32,200 nt of DNA from an uncultured Campylobacter sp. (lineage in GTDB: Bacteria; Campylobacterota; Campylobacteria; Campylobacterales; Campylobacteraceae): NCBI RefSeq assembly GCF_938039245.1, contig NZ_CALHVN010000061.1, forward strand, positions 1 to 32,200, written 5' to 3'. Made by a program: the position numbers and the translations under genes. The notes under the pieces are model-generated. The model searched no databases and was not told the DNA's origin. It saw nothing but the letters and a program-made list of their open reading frames with translations. Of this stretch, positions 15,899 to 24,350 are shown piece after piece. Position 1 is the stretch's first letter. The number at the start of each line of letters is the position of its first letter.

Positions 15899-18188
15899 TT
15901 ACGCTTTTATTATCTTGACGCCGACGTTTCGCACCATCGTAGAGGCGACGGGACCGATCACGGTAGGATCTAGCAGCTTGCTTTGATTAGTTCCCGCGCC
16001 GTTCGTGCGCTTTAGTCCGGCGCTCACGTGTCCAAAGCCGTGATAGACGAAAAGCGTATCTTCTCTTATGCCCTCGGTAAGCATCACGTTTGCCTTTTCC
16101 TTCGCGGTTTTGCTTTGAAGAATTATCTTATCGCCGTCTTTTAGCCCGTATTTTTTCGCGGTATTGGGATGTATCCAAACGGGCGCGCTACTCATCAGGT
16201 CGTTTAAAAATTCGACGTTTTGAGTGTGGCCGTTGGTGTGTATCGGCGTTTTGCCACTCATTAGACAAAGCTCCTCGCCGAAAAATACGTCCATGCCCTC
16301 GGCGTTTAAGCAGCCGTATCCGGGAAACTGCTTTTCGACTTTTTCGCTAAAAAGCTCTATTTTGCCGCTATCGGTTTTAAATTTGACCTGCGACTCCATC
16401 AGCCCGTCTTCGCCCACAAACTGCGCCGCGCTAGGAAATTTTTTAGTAAATTCTTTTACGCTATCTTTTTCTCTAAACAAAATCCCCGGTACCTTCCACG
16501 TGACGTAGCCGTCTTTAACCAGCTTTGCCAAAAGCTCGGCGTTTCCCTTTACCTGCCGCATTCGCCACTCGTCCATCGTATTTGAAGTATATAGCTCGTC
16601 TATTTTCATCCTGCGGGCTAACTCCCTAAAGATATCGTAGCCGTTTTTGGTGTCGCCGATAGGATCTACGACCTTATTTCTTATCATATACGCTGGTTTT
16701 AGTCCTGATTTATCCTCGATACCTTCGTCGCGCTCCAGATAGGTGCTCTCAGGCAGTATCACGTCCGCCCATATCGCAAAATCGCTCATATAAATATCCG
16801 AGCACACGATAAAGTCAAGCTTTTTAAGGCTTTCTATCGTAGTTTGCGTACCTGCGACGTTTATAGGGTGATTAAATCTTATGCTAAACCAGCCTTTTAC
16901 GGGATAAGGCTTTTCGCTTAGTATAGCTTGCGGAATTTGCATCAAAACGCCGTGACTCCTGCCGACGAATTTATTTACCCCGTCCTCGCCGGCGCCGTCT
17001 ATCCTAGGAGTTTTTGGTACTTTTATCGCGGCGTCCGGGTTCGCGATCTCGGGGATCAGCTCTTCGCCTGCTAAAGTATTATATAGCTTAGCCTTTTTGC
17101 CGCCGAAAATTCCACCCTTTTTCTCCCAGTTGCCCATCATCGCGTTTGCGGTCATTATAGCTCTAGTGCGGATGTATTCGGCTCTAGTCGTAGTGGTGTT
17201 GTGACCGAAGTCGATGATGACTTTAGGTGCGGCTTTCCAGATTTCGCCAGCGATGCGCTCGACGGTTTTAGCGGGGATGCCCGTGATCTTTTCTTGCCAC
17301 TGCGGAGTTGTGTCTTTGGTCGCTTCTACGACTTTATCAAAGCCTATCGTAAATTTCTCTATAAATTCTTTATCGTAGGTGTCGTTTTTGATCCACGTGT
17401 GAATGAGCGCCAAAACAAAGGCCAGATCGGTGCCGGGTTTTACCGGTAGCCACTCGTCGGCTTTTGAGGCCACGACGCTAAAGCGTGGATCTAAAACTAA
17501 CAGCTTCGTATCTTCTTTAGCAGCCATCTTAGCCAGCTTTTTAGCGTCGGCGATGACGATGCCTTCAAAGAGATTGTGCCCGAAATTTACGACGTATTTT
17601 GCGTTGGCGAAGTCCCTTTTTAGCTTCGCATCTCCATACATATGCGTACAAACCATCTGATAGGTCACGGGACAACAGGACAGGTGCGAGAAGCAATTAG
17701 GTGAGCCGTATGCGCTGGCAAAGGTCGTCATTAGCTTGTGCGTTTGGCTTGATTTTGCCGTAAATACGAAGCTCTCGGGAGCGTATTTTTCCTTGATTTC
17801 TAGCATTTTCTTAGCCACAAGATCAAGCGCTTCATCCCAGCTTGCTTCGCGCCATTTGTTTTCGCCGCGTTCGCCTACTCTGATGAGCGGTTTTACGATG
17901 CGCTGCGGATCATAGAGCTGATTGTGCCCGCTGCCGCCCCCTTGCGCACACGGAAGTCGCCGTGCCGCTTACCTTGCCGTTGCCTTGGATGAAGACGGTT
18001 TTGCCGTCTACGACCTTGGCCTCGATAGGACAGCGAGAAGAGCACATCTCGCAAAAACTAAATACGCTTCTGTCGCCGCCTTCTAGCGCTTTAGCGCCGA
18101 CTGCGCCCAGGGTGCCCGGCGCATACGTCATCGCAAGCAAGCCCGTGGCGGTGGACGCTTTTAAGAAATTTCGCCTCGAAGTATCCAT
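15899..18188 (-). pseudogene. psrA: Molybdopterin oxidoreductase PsrA/PhsA (polysulfide or thiosulfate reductase catalytic subunit), interrupted by a frameshift
   Basis: Two adjacent frames join to one family protein. Frame one (18188 to 17910) starts MDTSRRNFLK, a twin-arginine signal, and carries the cluster ligands C46, C49, C53 and C81 (CX2CX3CX27C). It then runs out of frame right after CARG into 8 foreign residues and a stop. The second frame continues with GGSGHNQLYDPQRIVKPLIR and the full catalytic body to 15899, including the FSHLSCCPVTYQM region expected to hold the Mo-ligand Cys and the C-terminal molybdopterin-binding domain. The break is a run of five C (17937-17941; five G on the coding strand) where four restore frame. 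Corrected, the product is about 762 residues, the usual length. With no other damage visible, a base-calling error or slippage variant is as likely as a true pseudogene. It heads the psrABC operon; polysulfide versus thiosulfate cannot be separated by eye. Confidence 0.85.
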
Positions 18189-18487
18189 TTTTTCTCCCTT
18201 TTTGAAATAAATTTGATGAAATCTTAAATAATCAATGTAAATTATACGTAAAATATTTATATCAATATAAATTTTAATTGATAACCAATATCCGTTTTTT
18301 AGGGAAATAATTTAAATTTAACTTCAAATTTGCCGAATTTACAAATATCAAATTTTAACAGATGATGATATTTGAGCTGCCGTTTGCTTAAATTTATAAT
18401 TTAAAAATAACTCTTGCGATTTTTGCCAAAAATTATTTTAATTTTATTTGTATATAATTCGCGTATTTTTTTAAAAAGGCAAAATTA
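18189..18487. promoter_or_regulatory. Divergent AT-rich control region between psrA and the hydrolase gene
   Basis: 299 bases with no frame, very AT-rich. For psrA the minus strand has TATAAT at 18246-18241, about 53 bases before its ATG. Just upstream lies an 18-base palindrome, ATTTATAT-CA-ATATAAAT (18255-18272), which overlaps where a -35 region would be and could be a regulator site. For the plus-strand hydrolase TATAAT lies at 18453-18458, about 30 bases before ATG 18488. The gap between the two promoters (18280-18440) holds many A/T tracts but no clear repeat. In such AT-rich DNA the palindrome could arise by chance. Confidence 0.5.
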
Positions 18488-19057
18488 ATGAAAAAGCAAA
18501 TTTATATAATTCACGGCTACGACGCCTCGCCGCAAAGCCACTGGTTTTCTTGGTTTAAAGAAAAGATGCGCGGCCTTGCCGAGGTGGAAATTTTAAAGAT
18601 GCCAAACCCGCAAACGCCAAAGCTAAACCAGTGGCTAGAAACGATGAAGCAAAACGTAAATTTAGGCGAAAATTCATTCATCATCGCGCACAGCCTGGGT
18701 ACGATAACTAGCCTAAATTTTCTTAGCGGTTTTGCAAATTTGCCCAAATTGGGCGGTCTGGTTCTCATCTCGCCGTTTGACGAGCCGATTAAGGAATTTG
18801 CGATTTTAGATGAGTTTTGCGAGCCCAAAATCGACTACGAAAAGATAAAATCGGCGACGAATTTTATAAAAGTAATAGCCGCAAAAGACGACTATATCGT
18901 GCCTTGCGAGCTTAGCCTAAAGGTCGCACGAAATTTAGGCGTAACGCCAGATATCTTTGAAAATGGCGGACACTTTTTGGGCGCGGACGGCTTTAGCGAA
19001 TTTGAGTTTATGCTAAATTTATTTACGGATACGGCTTTACCGAAAACAGGCGATTGA
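18488..19057 (+). CDS. RBBP9/YdeN-type alpha/beta serine hydrolase
   Basis: 189 residues. The N-terminal IIHGYDASPQSHWFSW is the typical opening of the RBBP9/YdeN family. The nucleophile elbow is AHSLG with Ser69. The acid is Asp134 or Asp135 (AAKDDYIVP) and the base His162 (GGHFLG). It is a small cytoplasmic esterase-like enzyme of unknown substrate. The start ATG 18488 has only a modest AAAAGG upstream. A TATAAT at 18453-18458 is a likely promoter. It stands between psrA (divergent) and ccsBA, with its own promoter on each side, and shows no link in function to either. Confidence 0.88.
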   Translation: MKKQIYIIHGYDASPQSHWFSWFKEKMRGLAEVEILKMPNPQTPKLNQWLETMKQNVNLGENSFIIAHSLGTITSLNFLSGFANLPKLGGLVLISPFDEPIKEFAILDEFCEPKIDYEKIKSATNFIKVIAAKDDYIVPCELSLKVARNLGVTPDIFENGGHFLGADGFSEFEFMLNLFTDTALPKTGD

Positions 19058-19083
19058 AAGTAAAATTATTTAAAAAATGTTAC

Positions 19084-19089
19084 TATAAT
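19084..19089 (+). promoter_or_regulatory. Predicted -10 box for ccsBA
   Basis: TATAAT, 40 bases before the TTG start of ccsBA and preceded by an AT-rich stretch, in the 72-base gap after the hydrolase gene. It fits the Campylobacter sigma-70 pattern of a strong -10 with no conserved -35. Confidence 0.55.
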
Positions 19090-19129
19090 GCACACTTTAT
19101 TTTTGATTTTGCATTTTTAAGGATAAATT

Positions 19130-22100
19130 TTGAGAGAATTAAAGTCCATATTTTTTAGTATGACCTCGGCGATTGTTTTACTGATAATCTTTGCGGTCGC
19201 TAGCGGCGCGGCGACGATAATAGAAAGCTACTACGATACCAAAAGCGCGTGGGCTGCGGTTTACGGCGCGAGCTGGTTTGCTCTAGTGCAGGTGCTTTTG
19301 GGCATAAATTTAGCTTACAATCTTTTTAGATACGACCTTTTTAGAAATGAAAAACTACCCGTTTTGATATTTCACGTTAGCTTTTTATTTATGCTTTTAG
19401 GGGCTGCTATGACGCGATATATGGGCTTTGAGGGAACGATGCGCATAAGAGAAAACGAGGCTTCAAACGCCGTTTTCGGGTCGGCTTCGAGAATAGAAAT
19501 CGCAGCCGAAAAAGACGGTAAAATTTACTCGGATTCTATCCAAAAATACATCACTTCTTTTGGCTTAAACGGCTTTAATTTACCGCTTAAAATCGAGGAT
19601 AAGAAGGCAAATTTAAGCTTTGAAGGCTACTACAAAAATGCCGAGACCGAGTACTACGAAGCAGACAAAGGCGAGCCGCTGGTTAGGCTAAGCGTCTCGG
19701 CCTCCGACTCAAAAGAAGAAATCAGCCTACAAGCAGGCCAGACTCGCGAGGTGGGCGGCGTTAGCTTTGCATTCGACGCACAGCCGCTACTTGAAAATTT
19801 TGTCAAAATCGAACTAAAAGAGGGCAAATTTTATCTAACTTCAAACCAAAATATCGGCTACTTTACGATGGCGACGAATGAAAAAGGGCAGTACGCCAAG
19901 GATAAAGAGACTGAGTTTTTGCCGATGAGGCTTTATACGGTAGCTGACGTAAATTTCGTTCCAAAGTCCCTACTAACTAAGGCCGGGCGGCGTATCGTTA
20001 GCAAAAACGGAGATTTCGACGCGCTCGTGGCAAATTTAACCTACGACGGGCAAACCGAGCAACTAACCCTATACGAAAACAGCTACGCGCCGGCAAAAGC
20101 GAAAATAGACGGCGTGCTTTTTAACGTCTACTGGGGCGCTAAAATGATCGAGCTTCCTTTTTCTATAAAGCTAAACGACTTCGAGCTTAAGCGCTATCCG
20201 GGCTCAAATTCGCCGATGAGCTACTCTAGCGACGTTATCGTCGAGGACTCGCGCACCGGCGATTTTCCTTATAAAATTTACATGAACCACGTACTAGACC
20301 ACGACGGATATAGATTCTTTCAAAGCAGCTACGATATGGACGAGCTTGGCACCGTACTATCGGTAAACCGCGACCCGGGCAAAATCCCGACCTACGTCGG
20401 CTACTTTTTACTGGGACTCGGGCTATTTTTAAACGTTATAAATCCTCGCTCGCGCTTTAGAAAACTAGCCAAAATGATAAACGAGGACGCCGTCAAAAAA
20501 CTCGCCGCAATCCTTCTAGTAACGAGCGCGGCAGCGTTTTCGCCGACTAAAATTTATGCTATGGACGAGGCTTTAAATATCGACGCAAGTCACGCCAAAG
20601 AGCTTTCTACGCTAATAGTTCAAAGCGGCGACGGTAGGATGAAGCCTTTTGATACGGTCGCAAGGGATATCTTAAACAAAATCCACCGTAGCGATACGCT
20701 TGAAGGGCTAAACGCCGATCAGGCCGTGCTTTCGATGATGACGAACGGTTTTTACTGGCGCGACAAACCTATAATCTACGTAAACAATAAAGAGATAAAA
20801 AAGCTAATCGGCATAGACGAAAAGGACAAATTTGCAAGCTACAACGACTTTTTTGAAAGCGACAAAGACGGTAAAATCGTCTACAAACTCTCCAAATTCG
20901 CCGAAGCCGCAAACCGTAAAATGCCGGGCGAGCGAGGCACGTTTGATAAAGATGTACAAAAAATAGACGAGCGACTAAACATCCTTCATATGGTATTTTG
21001 GGGTGAAATTTTCGCCGTATTTCCAAAGATAGACGACCCAAATAATACCTGGTACGGCATAGCTTCTGCGATGATGTATCTGCCTAAAAACGAGAGCGAA
21101 CAAATCGTCAGGATGCTAAAAGATTATTTTACCGGCGTCGCCGACGCTACCGAGAACAATAACTGGCGCAAAGCAAATCAAGCTCTAGCCGAGATAAAAA
21201 CCTATCAACAAGAATACGGCAAATCCGTCATCCCAAGCCAAAAACGCGTCGAAATGGAGCTATTTTTTAACGAGTATAAAATTTTCGAATCGCTCACGCT
21301 CGTATATCTTTTAGCCGGATTTGGGCTTTTGTGCTTCATTTTCGTCAAAATGGCGCGCCCTAAACTAAATATTAAGGGGCTATTTAAAATCGTCTACGGT
21401 ATAAATATCCTAGCCTTTTTACTACATACTTTCGGCATCGGCGTGCGCTGGTACGTCGCCGAGCACGCTCCTTGGAGCAACTCTTACGAATCGATGATTT
21501 ACATCGCTTGGGCTTTGAGTTTATCCGGTATAGTTTTTTCTCGCCAAAGCCCGGTAGCCATGGCGCTAACGTCGATTTTATCGGGCGTTACGCTATTTGT
21601 AGCGCACCTTAGCTGGATGGATCCGCAAATCACTACTCTAGCGCCCGTGCTTCAGAGCTACTGGCTAACTATCCACGTGTCGGTTATCACGGCTAGCTAC
21701 GGATTTTTAGGACTTTGTTCGCTACTTGGTATGTTTACGCTCGTGCTTTTTGCCATGCAAGGCGATAAAGAAAATAAAGAAATTTCGCGAAACATCCTTG
21801 AGGCTACTCGCATAAACGAGATGGCGATGATACTGGGCCTTAGCCTGCTTACGATGGGAAATTTCCTAGGCGGCGTGTGGGCGAACGAGAGCTGGGGCCG
21901 CTACTGGGGCTGGGATAGTAAAGAGACTTGGGCGTTAGTTTCTATCCTGATATACGCGGCAGTTTTGCACGTTAGATTTATCCCTAAGCTAAATAGCCAA
22001 TACGTCTTTGCCGTCGCTTCTATGTTTGCTTATTGGTCGATTATAATGACGTATTTTGGCGTAAATTTTTATCTCAGCGGTATGCACTCCTACGCTGCCG

Positions 22101-22207
22101 GCGAGCCTGTACCGGTGCCGCCTTTTGTATGGATAGGCGCGCTTTTGATGGTTTTGATCGCCGTGTTGGCGTATTTTAGAAAACCTATAAAAGGAGTAAA
22201 ACTATAA
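19130..22207 (+). CDS. ccsBA: Cytochrome c synthase CcsBA (fused ResB-ResC, System II)
   Basis: 1025 residues, a natural fusion of CcsB (ResB) and CcsA (ResC) as in other epsilonproteobacteria. The N-terminal ResB part has membrane helices near residues 8-28, 39-58, 74-92 and 421-440 around a large periplasmic domain. A second periplasmic linker follows (about 480-715), then the ResC helices. The haem-handling WWD region is WANESWGRYWGWDSKETWA (about 917-935), flanked by periplasmic His779 (AEHAPWSNSYESM) and His986 (MHSYAAGEP), the expected haem ligands. It exports haem and attaches it to apocytochromes c. The start is TTG 19130, after AAGGA. The downstream small membrane-protein gene overlaps its stop by one base (TAATG), so the two are coupled. 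Confidence 0.95.
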   Translation: MRELKSIFFSMTSAIVLLIIFAVASGAATIIESYYDTKSAWAAVYGASWFALVQVLLGINLAYNLFRYDLFRNEKLPVLIFHVSFLFMLLGAAMTRYMGFEGTMRIRENEASNAVFGSASRIEIAAEKDGKIYSDSIQKYITSFGLNGFNLPLKIEDKKANLSFEGYYKNAETEYYEADKGEPLVRLSVSASDSKEEISLQAGQTREVGGVSFAFDAQPLLENFVKIELKEGKFYLTSNQNIGYFTMATNEKGQYAKDKETEFLPMRLYTVADVNFVPKSLLTKAGRRIVSKNGDFDALVANLTYDGQTEQLTLYENSYAPAKAKIDGVLFNVYWGAKMIELPFSIKLNDFELKRYPGSNSPMSYSSDVIVEDSRTGDFPYKIYMNHVLDHDGYRFFQSSYDMDELGTVLSVNRDPGKIPTYVGYFLLGLGLFLNVINPRSRFRKLAKMINEDAVKKLAAILLVTSAAAFSPTKIYAMDEALNIDASHAKELSTLIVQSGDGRMKPFDTVARDILNKIHRSDTLEGLNADQAVLSMMTNGFYWRDKPIIYVNNKEIKKLIGIDEKDKFASYNDFFESDKDGKIVYKLSKFAEAANRKMPGERGTFDKDVQKIDERLNILHMVFWGEIFAVFPKIDDPNNTWYGIASAMMYLPKNESEQIVRMLKDYFTGVADATENNNWRKANQALAEIKTYQQEYGKSVIPSQKRVEMELFFNEYKIFESLTLVYLLAGFGLLCFIFVKMARPKLNIKGLFKIVYGINILAFLLHTFGIGVRWYVAEHAPWSNSYESMIYIAWALSLSGIVFSRQSPVAMALTSILSGVTLFVAHLSWMDPQITTLAPVLQSYWLTIHVSVITASYGFLGLCSLLGMFTLVLFAMQGDKENKEISRNILEATRINEMAMILGLSLLTMGNFLGGVWANESWGRYWGWDSKETWALVSILIYAAVLHVRFIPKLNSQYVFAVASMFAYWSIIMTYFGVNFYLSGMHSYAAGEPVPVPPFVWIGALLMVLIAVLAYFRKPIKGVKL

Positions 22208-22638
22208 TGAATCAAACCACGGTAATAATCATTTTAGCTACCGTTCTTTTAATACTCGTAGCTTCTCTTATTTTTCTAGCGGCAAAACTCGGCGGCGACA
22301 AGATCGCAGCCAGCGCCGCAGCCAAAGAGGCCGCTGAGCGAGGTGTTACTTTAGACGACCTATTTACCGTCGCAAGCGATCCTAGTACTAGTAAAAATAA
22401 ACTTTTTTCTATATTAAGGATGTTTTCTACGAATTTTAGGTTACCGCCCAAAAAAGACGGAGTGGCTCCAGACGAAGCCAAAGAGTATCTAAATTTTATT
22501 ACGGCTTTAGCCTCGCATAAAAACGCCGACGCTAAGCTAATTGCATTTATGAGCAACGAACTAAAAAAGAAAAATCCCGAGTACGTAAGAGAAATCGAAG
22601 CCTATGAGCAAAAAGGAACCTTAAAAAGTAGGTCGTAG
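22207..22638 (+). CDS. Small membrane-anchored protein of unknown function downstream of ccsBA
   Basis: 143 residues. A single hydrophobic helix (about 5-27) is followed by an alanine-rich, charged stretch and a soluble helical domain (about 48-130), with a basic C-terminus. I do not recognise a domain. Translation is coupled to ccsBA through a TAATG overlap, so a role beside cytochrome c maturation or in the same membrane is plausible but not shown. The helix near the N-terminus with Lys-rich residues after it does not fix orientation with confidence. There are no Cys or CXXCH motifs, so it is not itself a haem or thiol carrier. Confidence 0.8.
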   Translation: MNQTTVIIILATVLLILVASLIFLAAKLGGDKIAASAAAKEAAERGVTLDDLFTVASDPSTSKNKLFSILRMFSTNFRLPPKKDGVAPDEAKEYLNFITALASHKNADAKLIAFMSNELKKKNPEYVREIEAYEQKGTLKSRS

Positions 22639-23188
22639 CTCGTAAATTTTAAAGACCCAAAACACGAATTTCGGTAGATAAAACGCTCGCCGCTACCGCA
22701 AAACCGTCGTTTACTGATTTTATGGGCTTAGGATTAATCTAAATAGCCCAATTTAACCGCTCTTTTATCAAGCGGCAAAAACGATATTTACGGCATTTAA
22801 GCTCGGTTTGAAAGCAAGCGATACGCATACTTTAGCGCCGTTTTAGAGATAAAAGAGCGCAAACCGCTTACCCGCCGATAAGATACCGTATTTTCAGGCA
22901 GCTATAGCCCGTTTGGCTAAAATTTAACGCTTTAAACGCGCAAAAAACTGGCGTCGCCTAGACTAAAGCACAAATTTAGGCGGTTTAGACGTATGGCCGG
23001 AAGTATTTTTGCGCCCGCGCTTTTACAAAGCTAAAATCGACGATCTCAAATTTGGCCTTTTATGTCCGCAAAAAGCGACTCGGCTAGCCGCGCGATACGC
23101 TAAAGCATCCCTATTTGCCCGCGCTAAATTTGGGATATTTGGATCAAAATTACGCCTTTTAAACGGGCCGACGCTTGCCTACGTTAGC
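22639..23188. other. 550-base non-coding stretch with inverted repeats
   Basis: It lies between the convergent ends of the ccsBA-linked gene and pgpA. A 65-codon plus-strand frame at 23009-23206 has no ribosome site and low-complexity basic content, so I do not call it a gene. Inverted repeats seen: a perfect 12-bp pair CGCTCTTTTATC (22758-22769) and GATAAAAGAGCG (22848-22859) enclosing 78 bases; CGGTAG/CTACCG (22672-22677, 22693-22698); and CGCCTA/TAGGCG near 22956-22983. The first arm of the 12-bp pair can also form a local CCGCT/AGCGG hairpin. No tRNA or known riboregulator recognised. Confidence 0.5.
22758..22859. repeat. 12-bp inverted repeat with 78-base spacer
   Basis: CGCTCTTTTATC at 22758-22769 and its exact complement at 22848-22859. 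Chance occurrence in a 550-base spacer is roughly one in a hundred by a simple count. No T-run follows either arm, so it is not a standard terminator. Confidence 0.55.
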
Positions 23189-23686
23189 TCACTTCACAAA
23201 CGGTAGCTCAAATTTAACCCACTCGTAGTCAAGTCCGATCTTCGTCGCGGCCTCGTAGCAAATCGCGCTAAGAAGCCCCGCAAAAAGCCCAGCGACCATA
23301 TCGTCGCCCATCACGCCAAGCCCGCCCTTGACATCCCTATCGATGCGACCGATCACGGAAGGTTTCCAGATATCAAATAGCCTAAAAAAAGCCACCGAGA
23401 GCGCAAACTGCACCGCCGTAGCGCCGCTAATTGATATCGCTAGCCAAACACCCGCAACCTCGTCTATCACGATGCTGCCGTGATCGTGTACGCCGGTTTT
23501 TGCTTCATAATCGTCGATAATCTTTATGCTATATAAAAAAAGGCAAATCGAAACCAAAAATAGCGTGGAAGCTGGCAGGATCGTCAAAATCCCAAACGCC
23601 GCGAGCGCGCCCGCTAGCGAGCCAACCGTACCGGGAGCTTTGGGGCTTAGGCCGGCGCCAAAAAACGTTAAAAACAACCTTTGCAT
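23189..23686 (-). CDS. pgpA: Phosphatidylglycerophosphatase A
   Basis: 165 residues, normal for the family. Signature motifs are in order: SPKAPGTVGSL (14-24), IVIDEVAGVWLA (about 72-83), FRLFDIWKP (about 100-108) and GGLGVMGDDMVAG (about 121-133). The acidic residues are all kept. It removes phosphate from phosphatidylglycerol phosphate in the inner membrane to give phosphatidylglycerol. ATG 23686 follows AAAGGA. It is transcribed in the same direction as ispDF, cemR and the sulfurylase-like gene, but separated from them by 832 non-coding bases. In C. jejuni, as I recall, the corresponding genes are adjacent, so the gap is a feature of this lineage. Confidence 0.93.
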   Translation of the reverse strand: MQRLFLTFFGAGLSPKAPGTVGSLAGALAAFGILTILPASTLFLVSICLFLYSIKIIDDYEAKTGVHDHGSIVIDEVAGVWLAISISGATAVQFALSVAFFRLFDIWKPSVIGRIDRDVKGGLGVMGDDMVAGLFAGLLSAICYEAATKIGLDYEWVKFELPFVK

Positions 23687-23798
23687 AATTTTCCTTTAAA
23701 TCAAATTTAAATCATAAACGGCGCATTTACTCGCCGATTTTTAGCGCGATTTTAGCAAATTTAGCTTGCAAATTTCAAAATTTGGGCGCTAAATTTTG

Positions 23799-23828
23799 AG
23801 CCAAATTTAGATATTTTTAAATTTGGCT
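23799..23828. repeat. 11-bp perfect inverted repeat (hairpin)
   Basis: AGCCAAATTTA (23799-23809) and TAAATTTGGCT (23818-23828) with an 8-base loop. A smaller 8-bp inverted repeat (23776-23798) abuts it. Both lie in the leader of pgpA, 90-140 bases upstream of its ATG. AAATTTG-type words are common in this genome, which weakens the case. Confidence 0.6.
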
Positions 23829-24013
23829 ACAAAAACCGTTAAACTTATCTGATCTTTACAAGCCAAAAACCTCAAATTTGCATCTCTAAAATTTGACTTT
23901 AGATGCCTCAAGCGCCGACTTTGGTAAAATTAAGGCTTTGCTAAACGGCAATCAAATTTTCCGATCGTTTTATACGAGCAAAATTTGCGGCAACTTCGCA
24001 ATGTACCGCTAGA

Positions 24014-24281
24014 TTTTACCCACCGAGACCCGCGCTCCGAAAATACTAAATTTACAAATTTGTTTCCAAAACCCAGCGACGCTTTGCGTCAGCAAAGCTA
24101 TGTCGCCACCTCTCACGTCGTAGGGGATAGGGGATTGTTAAGGGGGAAGGGAGCGACTTCGTAATTCAATCCCCTTCCCTCTTAACATAAAAGTAAAGCG
24201 GTTTAAAGCAATTTGAGAGCGCAGTGTTAAATTTTAAAGCCAAATTTAGCGCCTTAAAGTTGCGGGTCTCGGCGAGTAAAA
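24014..24281. repeat. 268-base segment bounded by 20-bp inverted repeats with internal hairpins (possible palindromic or MITE-like element)
   Basis: The ends, 24014-24033 and 24262-24281, are inverted copies matching 18 of 20 positions; the two mismatches would be G-U pairs in minus-strand RNA. Inside, GCGAC-GCTTTG...CAAAGC-GTCGC (about 24077-24106) nests two stems, and a strong 15-bp stem with one G-U lies at 24137-24151/24172-24186. No open frame, transposase or clear target-site duplication was seen. It could be a non-autonomous mobile element, a dispersed extragenic palindrome or a structured RNA. Confidence 0.55.
24130..24186. repeat. Strong G/C-run hairpin with an alternative pairing
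   Basis: GTTAAGGGGGAAGGG (24137-24151) pairs with CCCTTCCCTCTTAAC-type sequence (24172-24186): 15 contiguous pairs, one of them G-U on the plus strand, 20-base loop. A second perfect stem, GGGGATTG (24130-24137) with CAATCCCC (24167-24174), shares bases with the first, so only one can form at a time. Confidence 0.65.
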
Positions 24282-24326
24282 TTTGAAGTCAAATTTACAA
24301 AATTAGCCAAATTTGACTTCAAATTT
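24279..24326. repeat. Perfect 18-bp inverted repeat
   Basis: AAATTTGAAGTCAAATTT (24279-24296) and its exact complement (24309-24326) with a 12-base loop. It overlaps the right end of the 268-base segment by three bases. There is no T-run on the plus strand after it. On the minus strand it lies about 190 bases after the sulfurylase-like stop. Confidence 0.8.
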
Positions 24327-24350
24327 GAGCGTAAAAAGATGAGGCGAGTA

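Noticed and set aside
17910..17941. Programmed frameshift in psrA
   Set aside because: No slippery heptamer or stimulatory structure was evident; a simple length change in the five-base run explains the break.
23009..23206. 65-codon plus-strand frame before pgpA
   Set aside because: No ribosome site, Arg/Lys/Ala-rich shadow-like composition, and it runs into the 3' end of pgpA on the other strand.
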